DNA of 64,000 nt from Methanosarcina horonobensis HB-1 = JCM 15518 (GTDB lineage Archaea > Halobacteriota > Methanosarcinia > Methanosarcinales > Methanosarcinaceae). The DNA is taken from NCBI RefSeq assembly GCF_000970285.1, contig NZ_CP009516.1, forward strand, positions 2,211,036-2,275,035, in the 5' to 3' direction. The notes beneath the pieces were generated by a model. It had not been told where the DNA came from and made no database searches. It saw only the letters and a list, made by a program, of their open reading frames with translations. The translations under genes were made by a program, and so were the position numbers. The stretch's first letter is position 1, and the number at the start of each line of letters is the position of its first letter. Positions 27,180 through 35,255 of this stretch are shown piece by piece.

Positions 27180-27929
27180 TTACTTTCCTTTTCCAGAAGT
27201 CCCGGTTTCAGGTTCTTCTTCCTCTGCCTCTTCTTCGAAGAATTCTTCTTCCGTGAACTCTTCGTTGGGTCTGCTGCCTCCATAGCCTGCAGGCTGAAGG
27301 TTCTGCATGTCTGAGAATTCGCTTAACGTCTGGGAGATAAGCTGGGGGTATTTAACAATTTGTTCCCTGGGAATGAATCCATTGTCTTCAGAGAGCTTTA
27401 TAATACTTTCCCTGGCAGCTTTTGCTGCGCTGCTAAGCTCATCAAGTTGTTTTTTGCCTGCAAGATAGCCGATCTCTTCAAGTGACATTGTTGTCCAGAG
27501 GGTTACGACCTCCATCCTTTTTTCAACAGCTCCTCGCCCTATCACTTCGAGGGTGTTAACAGCTTTTTCTGCAGTTTCGGGCATGTCAGCCTGTGAGGCT
27601 CCCTTTCCAATTTCCTGTACAGCTTTTGAGAAAGACCAGAGGGCATTAGAGTAGCCTTTTTCTATGGAAGGACTTGCAAGTGTATCAACGGCTTCTACCG
27701 CACCAGACGCAACGTTTCCAATCCGTTTCTGAACAGCTTTGTTGCCGATATTTCGGAGTGAAATGGCAATTCTTTTTAAATCGGTCTCAAAATCTGCGTT
27801 GAGTAGTTCTTCCCCTAGTTCTCGAAGGTACTCTATATACTGAAGGGCATCATATTCGTTTTGTTCCCTTACCGCTCTTTCTCCAGATTCGCCAAGTTCA
27901 ATAGCTTTTTGTTCGTTCAGTGAAAACAT
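27180..27929 (-). CDS. Helical-repeat paralogue 1 of 5, with an acidic tail
   Basis: 249 residues; start 'MFSLNEQKAIELGESGERAV' matches the N-terminal cap of the other four paralogues ('NE..A...G...V'). Units ending in '(I/L)G..A' recur about every 36 residues: 'LRNIGNKAV', 'VQEIGKGAS', 'LEVIGRGAV', 'LEEIGYLAG'. The last 30 residues are almost all Glu with a basic end, absent from the others. GGGGT precedes the ATG; a TATA box (CTATATAAATAG on this strand) lies near 27990. Predicted cytoplasmic, HEAT-like scaffold; function unknown. Confidence 0.82.
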   Translation of the reverse strand: MFSLNEQKAIELGESGERAVREQNEYDALQYIEYLRELGEELLNADFETDLKRIAISLRNIGNKAVQKRIGNVASGAVEAVDTLASPSIEKGYSNALWSFSKAVQEIGKGASQADMPETAEKAVNTLEVIGRGAVEKRMEVVTLWTTMSLEEIGYLAGKKQLDELSSAAKAARESIIKLSEDNGFIPREQIVKYPQLISQTLSEFSDMQNLQPAGYGGSRPNEEFTEEEFFEEEAEEEEPETGTSGKGK

Positions 27930-28442
27930 ATTTAAACCCCTTTCCAGTCAAATCCTGTAAAAAATGCTCGATTTAAGAATTTAACTATTTATATAGGAAT
28001 ACCCTGATATTAGTCTTCCTATATTTTTGGAAATTTGTAAAGAGTTTTAAACTTTTATATCACGATTTCACATCGTCATGAATTTTTATAAATAAAATTT
28101 ATATTCTTCTGACTGAAAAGATTTCGAAATAATTAATCAAAACAGTCAAACATTGTTATTAAAGGAAAAGAGTTAAATACATTTCCTATATAATATATAT
28201 CATATGAATATAAACTTCTGCGGGTTTCTGGCATATTTACCCGTATGAATACCAACAACACACCTCCATGGAAAGGGAAAGGGTTTACTCCTTACCTTTC
28301 CCCTTCCAGCATAAACCTTTTTAATATTTCTTAAAGAACGATATCTGGACAGATATTAAAAAGGAATAAGCATCTATCGGATTCAACTTGATAAAGAGCG
28401 ATAGATAGTTGTTTTTATACCCTGACAGCTTTTCTAATGCAG
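27930..28442. other. Intergenic region with a long GA/CT hairpin
   Basis: GGAAAGGGAAAGG at 28270-28282 pairs with CCTTTCCCCTTCC at 28295-28307 (one mismatch, 12-base loop). Reading the reverse strand, it lies about 135 bases past the stop of paralogue 2 and 340 bases before paralogue 1, so it may end or process the paralogue-2 message. The rest is AT-rich promoter DNA of paralogue 1. Confidence 0.55.
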
Positions 28443-29042
28443 TTAGAGATCTTCCATCAGTGCAGCTGCATTTATTGCAGCTGTTTCAAGGCCTGCGTCT
28501 GTAGCGCATCTTCCAATGTCTCTGATTAAAGAAAAAAAGTCTTCATTGAAAGTTTCAGACTCATTTCCAAAGTCTTTGCAAAAAATGTGAAGTTCCTTTA
28601 AACAAAACTGGCTTGTAATAGCTTCTTTTTCCATTCCCTGCCTGATAGCTTCTTTTCCGACTTCTTTCATGGAGATAGCTATCAATCTGAGAGAAAAAAG
28701 AGTTTTTATCTCAGCTGTTTTTTCCCCCAGAGCCTTAAGAGCAAAAAGGATATCGAGCACAGCTTCATTTTCTCCATTTCTTGCCGCTTCCTGCCCGATC
28801 AGCCCTAGAGAGGCAGTCGCGTTAAGGACACTCGAGTTCATATTTCCCTCAGCCGCAGCTAGTCCCAGAGATTTTATGCATTCAATTGCTCCATCTGCCG
28901 TTTCTTGCAAGATGGTACCTGAAAAAAACTTTATCCCAACTTCAGCCAGCTCATCTATTATCGCGAGAAGTCGGGTTTCATCTCGAGTCCTGACCGCTTC
29001 AAGTCCGGGCTCAAGCAGAAGGAAATTTTCCGTTAAAATCAA
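28443..29042 (-). CDS. Helical-repeat paralogue 2 of 5 (short form)
   Basis: 199 residues starting at TTG 29042 after a strong GGAGGT. The sequence 'LLEPGLEAVRTRDETRLLAI' aligns to the paralogue cap; then 'LGLAAAEGNM', 'LGLIGQEAARNGE', 'LKALGEKTA', 'MKEVGKEAIRQGME' and 'IRDIGRCATDAGLE' mark about five units. It lacks the last units and C-terminal domain of the 278-295 residue paralogues. The ribosome site lies within a 10-bp inverted repeat at 29046-29094, which may hide it. Confidence 0.8.
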   Translation of the reverse strand: MILTENFLLLEPGLEAVRTRDETRLLAIIDELAEVGIKFFSGTILQETADGAIECIKSLGLAAAEGNMNSSVLNATASLGLIGQEAARNGENEAVLDILFALKALGEKTAEIKTLFSLRLIAISMKEVGKEAIRQGMEKEAITSQFCLKELHIFCKDFGNESETFNEDFFSLIRDIGRCATDAGLETAAINAAALMEDL

Positions 29043-29045
29043 ATT

Positions 29046-29094
29046 TAACCTCCAGTTTCACAGCCATTTTCACAATTTATGAACCTGGAGGTTA
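29046..29094 (-). promoter_or_regulatory. Inverted repeat that can sequester the ribosome site of paralogue 2
   Basis: TAACCTCCAG (29046-29055) and CTGGAGGTTA (29085-29094) are exact reverse complements separated by 29 bases. On the reverse strand the downstream arm contains the GGAGGT that precedes the TTG start of paralogue 2, so pairing would block translation initiation. No ligand-binding domain is recognised in the loop. Confidence 0.5.
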
Positions 29095-29302
29095 TTACTT
29101 TTTCGTATTTCTCCTGTATATACTCATTAACCTAAAAACCGGACGGAAAAAGTTGAAATTGGAAGATAAATATGTTGAAAAATTGGAAGGTAAATATGTT
29201 GAAAAGTATGTTTTGAAACGATATGATATATAAAAAGATTAAAACAAGTATAAAAAATAGGAAAAAAAGCAAAAAAAATGGAATTTTAATGGGCTCTTCG
29301 TG

Positions 29303-30190
29303 TTACAGATTTGAATAAACCTTTCTCTGCAGTTCCTTTATCTCCTGAAGTTTCTCTGTGTTTTCATCGCTTTCTGCGACGTCTGTGAGTTTAAAGCTGT
29401 CAAGTGCCATTTCCGTAACAATGGGAGAATTGGTCAGGGATTTTTCTTCAGCCTGAACTTTTAGTGTTTTAAGAGACCACTGGCTCTGAAGTGCAGCTTC
29501 ACGAAGTCCGTTCTTTAAAGAAATCTTTCCTGTATCTTCAATTGAAAGAGCTATCGAGCTCAGGGCTTCATCAAAGTATTTTTCTGCAGCAATCCTGCCT
29601 GTTTCTTCAAGCAGCAGAAGAGTGCTGATAGTTTCAGTCTCAAGACCTTCGGAGGCTATTTTTTTTCCAACTTCTCCCAGGCAGGTTATTGCGTTGAGCA
29701 AGGCCTCTTCCATATCCTGTGCGGCAGCAGCAGACCCGATATCTCTTAAGAGCAGAGAAAAAGCAACCATTTCCTCCCGATCTTTCTTTTCTGGAGAGGA
29801 AAAGTTCCAGATTTCCATCAGGGTTGTGGCAGCTACTTTTGAACCTGCTTCAAGCGAACTTGAAGCTGCTGCTCTTCCGAGTTTCCCTGTTGCTACCATT
29901 GCCCTGTTCAGAGCTGATTTATATCCTTTTTTTGCGGCTGCTTTTGCCAGTTTCCCGAAGGCAAGGACTGAGTTGATAGTAACAAGTTCCATACCTTCCT
30001 GTGCAGCTGCCTGTGCAATATCCGAAATTGATAGGATAACCCTTGAAGCATCTGCCTCTTCGTTTTCAGATAGGAAACCTTCTGCGATTCCCGTAAGGGA
30101 ATCCAGGGCCTGGAAAACCCTGCTCTCGTTTCGTTCCTCAACTGAGGATAAACCTACGTCAACTGCCTCTGCTTCGTTTAATGTTATCAT
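29303..30190 (-). CDS. Helical-repeat paralogue 3 of 5
   Basis: 295 residues. Cap 'MITLNEAEAVDVGLSSVEE'; repeats 'ISDIAQAAAQEGME', 'FGKLAKAAAKKGYK', 'TGKLGRAAASSSLE', 'LRDIGSAAAAQDME', 'LGEVGKKIASEGLE', 'LEETGRIAAEKYFD' and 'IEDTGKISLKNGLR', about 36 residues apart, each likely a helix pair. A C-terminal region 'EKSLTNSPIVTEMALDSFKL' is shared with paralogues 4 and 5. Strong Ala/Glu/Leu content, no Cys or His cluster and no membrane segment. GGGGAAAAAAG precedes the ATG. Function unknown. Confidence 0.85.
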   Translation of the reverse strand: MITLNEAEAVDVGLSSVEERNESRVFQALDSLTGIAEGFLSENEEADASRVILSISDIAQAAAQEGMELVTINSVLAFGKLAKAAAKKGYKSALNRAMVATGKLGRAAASSSLEAGSKVAATTLMEIWNFSSPEKKDREEMVAFSLLLRDIGSAAAAQDMEEALLNAITCLGEVGKKIASEGLETETISTLLLLEETGRIAAEKYFDEALSSIALSIEDTGKISLKNGLREAALQSQWSLKTLKVQAEEKSLTNSPIVTEMALDSFKLTDVAESDENTEKLQEIKELQRKVYSNL

Positions 30191-30605
30191 TCTTTTTTCC
30201 CCTCTCTATCAGTCTATAGCAATTTAAATTTCAAACTGACTTTTTTGCAAATTTATACAATCATTATGTCTAATTTTTTATGCTATTGTTGCCAGTTTAA
30301 GCGATTATAGAGCATGAAATAATTGGGTGGAATAGAACTGTTACTGGGAAATATTGACTGGACTGCCTGGCTTACTTTATGAAATTAGGAGATTATTAAG
30401 TGTTGCTATTTTGTAATGGAGATTCTATTTATAAAGCTTCTCAGGCTTTGGGCTATCGATGAGCCTGAAAAACTATTTTTTTCATAGAGAAAAAAAACTG
30501 CTTTAAAAGTACAGGAGAACAGGCTTCAGCTGAAAAAAAGGAAACATTGAATTTTATGAAAAATTGAAATTAAGGGTTGTAAGCTCCCTTTTGAGACAAA
30601 TCGAA
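30191..30605. other. Intergenic region between paralogues 3 and 4
   Basis: About 415 AT-rich bases. A TCAGGCT...AGCCTGA inverted repeat (7-bp arms, 14-base loop) at about 30448-30475 lies some 130 bases past the stop of paralogue 4 and could be part of its 3' end. The promoter of paralogue 3 probably uses TTGTATAAATTT near 30250 on the reverse strand. No gene is seen. Confidence 0.4.
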
Positions 30606-31439
30606 TTATTCAAATGATTCAGCTTCGTGGACGTACTCAGAACTATTAAAGGTTTCAATAGAAAGCTTTGTCACAAGCATATAACTTACGAGAAACTTTT
30701 CTTTAGGTTCAAGCATTATCGTTCCAAGTGCATCAGCAGCCTTTATAATGATATTTTCAAAGTTTCTAAAGTCAGTTTCATGAAACTGATATTCAGAAAA
30801 AACAGGTACATGCTGGTAAGAATGGATCTCTCCCCTGTGTTCCATAAGGTGCGTCAGGATGCTCTGGAACTCTTCAGATAAAAGAGGCGCCTCCATGCCC
30901 TGGGTAGATAAGAACATGCCTGAACCGGGAGAAAAAAGTCCTCCGTTCTCCGGAACCCTGATGATCTGCTGCCTGGATGTTTCTTTTCCTATAGCTCCTA
31001 TGGCAAGAGAAGAAACAAGAGATTCCCTTTTCAGGTTGTGAAGAGATGCAGAGTTTGCAATCTCTCCAAGATATGCAACTGCAATTCTGACTGCCGCTTC
31101 CATCTCCTGTCCAACTGCGGACCTTCCAACTGCACAGAGAGAGTAAATAATGCTTAAACCGGTGTTAGACATTTTCTGCTCTCTGGCAGCCTCAGCCATC
31201 CTTCCCAGAGAGACCAGGGAGATTAGAACTCCAAGCTCCATTTTTTGAAGAGCAGCGGCATTTCCAATGTCTCTTATGCTGATAATAGTTCTCTTTGCGT
31301 CAGGTTCAAGCCCTTTATTTATATATTTCGTCCCCTGCTCTGTTAGAAAATCTATGGATTTTAACACACCCAGTTCATTATTATCTTTGACAGAGCTCAA
31401 GCCAAGGTCTATTGCCCCGGTTTCATTTAAAATAGACAT
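30606..31439 (-). CDS. Helical-repeat paralogue 4 of 5
   Basis: 277 residues from ATG 31439, preceded by GGGGTG six bases away; the frame is open to 31508 but the extra 23 residues have no match in the family. Cap 'MSILNETGAIDLGLSSVKD'; units 'IRDIGNAAALQKME', 'LGRMAEAAREQKMS', 'LCAVGRSAVGQEME', 'LGEIANSASLHNLK' and 'IGAIGKETSRQQ'. The later half replaces repeats by a Gly/Ser/His-rich linker ('NGGLFSPGSGMFLSTQGME') before the shared C-terminal domain. Function unknown. Confidence 0.83.
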   Translation of the reverse strand: MSILNETGAIDLGLSSVKDNNELGVLKSIDFLTEQGTKYINKGLEPDAKRTIISIRDIGNAAALQKMELGVLISLVSLGRMAEAAREQKMSNTGLSIIYSLCAVGRSAVGQEMEAAVRIAVAYLGEIANSASLHNLKRESLVSSLAIGAIGKETSRQQIIRVPENGGLFSPGSGMFLSTQGMEAPLLSEEFQSILTHLMEHRGEIHSYQHVPVFSEYQFHETDFRNFENIIIKAADALGTIMLEPKEKFLVSYMLVTKLSIETFNSSEYVHEAESFE

Positions 31440-31605
31440 TCGGAACACCCCATTTAGATTCTTTACTTCCAGAAAGGTGATCTCGACATGAGATAGCCTT
31501 ACCGGCACTCAAACCTCTTCGTTATAATACAATTAGTTTTTATGTAATTCAGGCGCTCGTATGAGTTTTGCCTGGACTGCTTCATTCAAAACCCAAAAGA
31601 GTTTT

Positions 31606-32481
31606 TCAATCAATATAAGTAAACTTTCTTTTTCCTCTAAAATTTTTATTTAGCTTTTCTTCCAGTTTCTCGAGGCCTGCACTGTCAAAACGCATGAGAG
31701 CTATTTCGGCTATGATGGATGCACTCACAAGATAGCGATCTTCCGCATCAAATTTGATTACCTCAAGGGAATAAACTGCCTGAAGTAGTGCCCTTTCAAG
31801 TCCCTGCCTATCGGCAGCCCTTCCAATATCCCCGAGTAAACGGGCACTGGTATCAGCAGTTTCTTTCAGGTTCTTTTCAATTGCTCCTGTTCCTATTTCC
31901 TGTAACAGAAGTTCAGCGTTTAACGTTGCATCTTCAAAGTTCTGGTTTGCGGCTACTTTCCCTGTTTCCCCGAGTAAAGCTACCGTACTGTTTGCAACCT
32001 CCCCCAGGCTCTGTTTTGTAAGGCTTTTTCCAATCTCCCCAAGAGCGAAAATGACTGCTATTATTTCTTTTCGGGTTTTTGTGAAGGCTGCAGTATTTCC
32101 CATCTCTCCCAGACAGGAAGCTGCAGTTTTTGCCGGGACTTCCATTCTTTGCCCTGCTGCTGTCTTTCCGATTTCACCAAGGGCGAGAGCGATACTCACA
32201 AGAGCATTTTCCAGCCCGCGTCTGCAAGCTTCTTTTGCAGCAGGGGTAAAAAGCAGAATGGCATTTGTAACAACCATCTCCTGCCCTGAGAGAGCCGATG
32301 CTGTTCCTATCTCTTTCATGTATTCAATTAATCTTTTAGTATCGCCTTCCAGTCCTTCGTTTGCGTATCTCACTGCAAGTCCTGATAGGTAGTAAAGGAT
32401 CTCAATTACACTGGCTTCGTCCTTCTCATCTACTAAAGCCAGCCCTATCTCTAACGCCTCGTTTTCATCAAGCGGTAGAAT
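31606..32481 (-). CDS. Helical-repeat paralogue 5 of 5, with an irregular start
   Basis: The shared cap is present in frame ('LDENEALEIGLALVDEKDEA') but no ATG, GTG or TTG precedes it; the frame opens after a TGA with ATT at 32481, eight bases after GGGGG, giving 291 residues like paralogue 3. An ATG at 32488 is in another frame and stops after six codons. The first standard start inside is GTG 32373, which would delete the cap. Units include 'LGEIGKTAAGQRME', 'LGEMGNTAAFTKTR', 'LGETGKVAANQNFE', 'LQEIGTGAIEKNLK' and 'LGDIGRAADRQGLE'. Either ATT is used or the gene has a frameshift. Confidence 0.75.
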   Translation of the reverse strand: MLPLDENEALEIGLALVDEKDEASVIEILYYLSGLAVRYANEGLEGDTKRLIEYMKEIGTASALSGQEMVVTNAILLFTPAAKEACRRGLENALVSIALALGEIGKTAAGQRMEVPAKTAASCLGEMGNTAAFTKTRKEIIAVIFALGEIGKSLTKQSLGEVANSTVALLGETGKVAANQNFEDATLNAELLLQEIGTGAIEKNLKETADTSARLLGDIGRAADRQGLERALLQAVYSLEVIKFDAEDRYLVSASIIAEIALMRFDSAGLEKLEEKLNKNFRGKRKFTYID

Positions 32482-32967
32482 CCTTCATGCCCCCAGATTC
32501 TCTCTTAATTAAGTATGGATATGTGAGGATATTAGCTTTGTCATAAAGGAGATAAGAAAGGCATCGAAAAATTCTGCTATTTTCCTTTAAGGAAAGAAAT
32601 AAATTGCTTAATCCTGCTGAATATTAGTAAGTATGTATCAGAATGGGCAAATCGTTCAGAACCAAAAATTATAAATAGAATTATACGGTAGTAAGATACC
32701 GGTTGCTTACGAGAAAATCAAAGCCTCATTTCACACACACACGAGAATCGAAACGATTACTCTAGAAGGATAGGTTTCATCCCTTCTTCCTGTCCGTTCC
32801 TAACGTTGGCTCGTGAGCAACTACCCTCTCCATCTTTTCTTCAAGACTTCTCAAGGTCTGAGGCTTCAACTTGCGTTCACTTTTAACCCTGCTGCATTTC
32901 GTAGATATGCCACTCCTGCAGGCATGAGCAAATTACCAAATTAACCTGGAGCTCTGCCCACAAATTA
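32482..32967. other. Intergenic region before the hairpin array
   Basis: About 490 bases. It holds the promoter of paralogue 5 (AT-rich, reverse strand) and, from 32700, DNA of higher G+C than its surroundings, with 'ACACACACACG' and 'CGAGAATCGAAACGATTAC'. 'GTTGCTTACGAG' at 32702 and 'GGCTCGTGAGCAAC' at 32809 can pair over a long distance (TTGCTTACGAG with CTCGTGAGCAA). Together with the array below this may belong to one structured RNA. Confidence 0.35.
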
Positions 32968-33117
32968 GTCCTCTTGAGCGCAGCGAAAAGGACATCGAAC
33001 TGTTGCGACCATATCGCAACTCCCAGAAAATCTATGATTTTCTGTGATCCCGAAACGAAACTCGGGAAGGACAGCACACTGCAGAGCCGCAACTCTGCTG
33101 GCGAAGCATTTACATGC
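32968..33117. repeat. Array of six consecutive short hairpins
   Basis: In 150 bases: GTCCTCTT/AAAAGGAC (32968-32993), GTTGCGA/TCGCAAC (33002-33020), CAGAAAATC/GATTTTCTG (33024-33044), CCCGA/TCGGG (33049-33066), GCAGAG/CTCTGC (33081-33098) and GCAT/ATGC (33106-33117). The second, third, fourth, fifth and sixth are perfect; loops are 3-10 bases and spacers are 3-14 bases. It ends about 80 bases before the cyclophilin gene. It could be a structured noncoding RNA, a long 5' leader, or a cluster of palindromic repeat elements. Confidence 0.65.
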
Positions 33118-33199
33118 AAGGCGAGCATAAAGTGCACAAAAGCCGACAAAAAGACAGGCACACATAGAAATTAGATTAAAAGACGAAAGAGGAACAGAA

Positions 33200-33667
33200 A
33201 TGGCTGTATGGAAGGGAAAGAAAGTGGTTTTGCACACCACTATGGGTGATATTACCATCGAACTTTTTGAGGATATGCCGATTACGGCGGGGAACTTTGC
33301 AAAACTCGTGGACCAGGGTTTCTATGATGGCGTGATTTTCCACAGGATAATTGACAAATTCATGATCCAGGGCGGAGACCCTACAGGAACAGGCATGGGC
33401 GGGCCAGGCTATGAAATCCCTGACGAGTTCACAAAACACAACAGGAACGACAGAGGCACGATTTCAATGGCAAATGCAGGTCCGAACACAGGTGGAAGCC
33501 AGTTCTTTATCAACCTTGTAAATAACAACTACCTTGACAAAATGCATCCTGTCTTCGGAAAGGTTGTGGAAGGCATTGATGTTGTCGATGCCATGGGTAA
33601 GGTAAAGACCGACCGACAGGACCGTCCGAAAACAGAAGTTAAAATCGTGAAAGCTGAACTGGTCTGA
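33200..33667 (+). CDS. Peptidyl-prolyl cis-trans isomerase (cyclophilin)
   Basis: 155 residues, a minimal cytoplasmic cyclophilin. 'GVIFHRIIDKFMIQGGDPTG' near 45 carries the catalytic Arg and Phe, 'GTISMANAGPNTGGSQFFI' near 92 the Gln and Phe of the proline pocket, and 'LDKMHPVFGKVVEGIDVVD' near 113 the His. It speeds proline isomerisation during folding. GAGGAACAG precedes the ATG. There is no signal peptide. The gene is monocistronic, downstream of the hairpin array. Confidence 0.97.
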   Translation: MAVWKGKKVVLHTTMGDITIELFEDMPITAGNFAKLVDQGFYDGVIFHRIIDKFMIQGGDPTGTGMGGPGYEIPDEFTKHNRNDRGTISMANAGPNTGGSQFFINLVNNNYLDKMHPVFGKVVEGIDVVDAMGKVKTDRQDRPKTEVKIVKAELV

Positions 33668-33999
33668 AGAATTAAGTAATTGTTAAAGCAGGAACTATTA
33701 AATAAGGAAGGGATTATTGAAGAAGTTCGGAAGAGAAAACAATTTTCAATATTAGGAATAACTTCAACTCAAATTTAACTTATAATCTGTCGTTTTCCAG
33801 AAATCTAATTCCTTCACTTATTTTTTTCTGAGTCCACAATTCATAAATTGTTTTTTTCAGTACTTTTGGTTTAACTTAATTTTTCGTTTTCCTTTTTGAA
33901 TTATTCTTAACTTCTCAACCGTTATGTTTAATCGAACATAACGTTATTATAGTTTGTCCGCATTAAATGGCAAAGTGAGGATCACAGGAGCGAAAAACG
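33668..33999. promoter_or_regulatory. Intergenic region with a 9-bp inverted repeat (CGTTATGTT...AACATAACG)
   Basis: CGTTATGTT at 33920-33928 and AACATAACG at 33935-33943 are exact inverted arms with a 6-base spacer, close to a TATA-like TTATTATAG at 33944 and about 57 bases before the next gene. This has operator geometry. The half-site GAACATAA recurs upstream of the RNR gene (35162) and the oxidoreductase gene (5974). The rest is AT-rich with no gene. Confidence 0.5.
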
Positions 34000-34263
34000 G
34001 TGTTTGAAAACAAGCTGTCAGTCCCCGAAACCTGGCGGAGAAAAGTAACTCTTCTTTCCTGGGCCTTATCTCTTCTCAGGGAAAAGAAAGTCTTCTATTT
34101 TGAAACCCTTGCTCCAGGAACAATAAAAGAGAATACCGGAAACTGTTATTTCCTGAAGGACATCGGGATCGGAGAGAAAGTTAAGCTCTGCTACAAAGAA
34201 AATATGACATGGATAGACACCGTTTTTTCTACTTTAATCCAGCAGGGATGGTACACAGGATAA
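34000..34263 (+). CDS. Hypothetical protein, 87 residues
   Basis: Start GTG at 34000, with ACAGGAGCG 12 bases before it. The product 'MFENKLSVPETWRRKVTLLS' onward is mixed alpha/beta with a Lys-rich middle ('EKVKLCYKENMTWID') and no signal peptide, membrane segment or known motif. I do not recognise the family. It sits between an operator-like inverted repeat and an HTH gene, so it may be regulated. The 254 bases that follow hold no convincing gene. Confidence 0.55.
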   Translation: MFENKLSVPETWRRKVTLLSWALSLLREKKVFYFETLAPGTIKENTGNCYFLKDIGIGEKVKLCYKENMTWIDTVFSTLIQQGWYTG

Positions 34264-34517
34264 TGATCCTTTCCCTTTTCGGGGATGAGATTTTACGGGT
34301 GGTCATTGGCAAGCCTGGGAATTTTGAATTGGAAAGGGGATACTGATCCATGCTGCAAGCGAGTTGACGTAAGCCTTTCCACCTCCCGATTAACAGGTAG
34401 TCCGAAAACTTGCTTTATCCTGTGCTCCTCAAGTAAAGACAAAAAGGTTGGGCTTGGGAAGTCCAGATTTGCCCAGATTAGCTTTAACGAAAGCAAAACT
34501 CCTTAAATAGTGGTTTT

Positions 34518-34925
34518 ATGGTAGATTCTATTCATGAAATGATCAGAGCAAGCTTCAGATGCGAGGACATGGTAAAATGTGTGCTCGGGTTGAAAGCTCT
34601 TGATATCGAAGCATACAAGGTTTTACTCATGCACGGTTCTACTACAACTGACAGGCTTGGGGAAATTCTTAACAGGGAGAGGAGTACTGCATATCGTTCT
34701 CTACAGAATCTCATAACATGTGGAATTGTTTACAGAGAAACGAAATCTATCGAGACTGGGGGACACTATTATGAATACACAGCCATCGAACTCTGGGAAA
34801 TGAAACAGATAGTAAAAAAGAACGTTGATGAATGGTACTGCCAGATGAACGAAATGGTTGATAAACTGGATGATAAAATATGTGCCCTTATCTTGAGAAT
34901 GGACAATGAGAAAACACAGATCTAA
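34518..34925 (+). CDS. HTH transcriptional regulator (TrmB/MarR-like winged helix)
   Basis: 135 residues. 'VLGLKALDIEAYKVLLMHGS' starts the winged helix near 22; 'TTDRLGEILNRERSTAYRSL' near 43 is the helix-turn-helix; 'GIVYRETKS...GGHYYEYTA' is the wing. A C-terminal helix of about 40 residues probably dimerises. The domain order fits the short TrmB-like regulators of archaea; effector unknown. The next gene downstream is class II RNR, 330 bases away, a possible target. Confidence 0.8.
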   Translation: MVDSIHEMIRASFRCEDMVKCVLGLKALDIEAYKVLLMHGSTTTDRLGEILNRERSTAYRSLQNLITCGIVYRETKSIETGGHYYEYTAIELWEMKQIVKKNVDEWYCQMNEMVDKLDDKICALILRMDNEKTQI

Positions 34926-35255
34926 GAATAGGTTTATTGAGAAATCTTGACTCTATAAAGTCTTTATAAAATCTTAATCCTGTGATATCTTCTGCCTGCT
35001 CTTTTCTAATACTTTTTTCAATCAGGTTCCGTAGTCTTCTCTAATATATTTCCATTTTATTTTTTAAACATTATTTATATAGTTCTTTCTCACCTTAATT
35101 TCTGATAATAACTTCTCATCTTATTTTCGGAAACAATGATAAAAAAATCCCGCATAATATTGAACATAACTTCTACATTGGACGTGATTTTTTTTATAAA
35201 AGACTAAAGCCTGCTAATATTCGGGATTGCTGAGTATTCGGGAGAAACGATTTTT
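34926..35255. promoter_or_regulatory. RNR upstream region
   Basis: 330 AT-rich bases. GAACATAAC lies at 35162-35170, the same half-site as in the inverted repeats at 33920 and 5973. TTTTTTTTATAAAAG at about 35189-35203 is a likely TATA element. 'TATTCGGGA' occurs twice (35218 and 35235) just ahead of the GTG start; the second copy carries the GGGAG ribosome site. Confidence 0.45.

Noticed and set aside
32968-33117. CRISPR array
   Set aside because: The hairpins all differ in sequence and spacing is irregular; there is no repeated unit and no cas gene in the window.
32883-33258. Reverse open frames over the hairpin array
   Set aside because: They depend on the palindromes, have no start signals and read as mixed low-quality sequence with many Cys and His from the repeats.
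34285-34506. 73-codon plus frame between the 87-residue protein and the HTH gene
   Set aside because: No ribosome site, no family, unusual composition.
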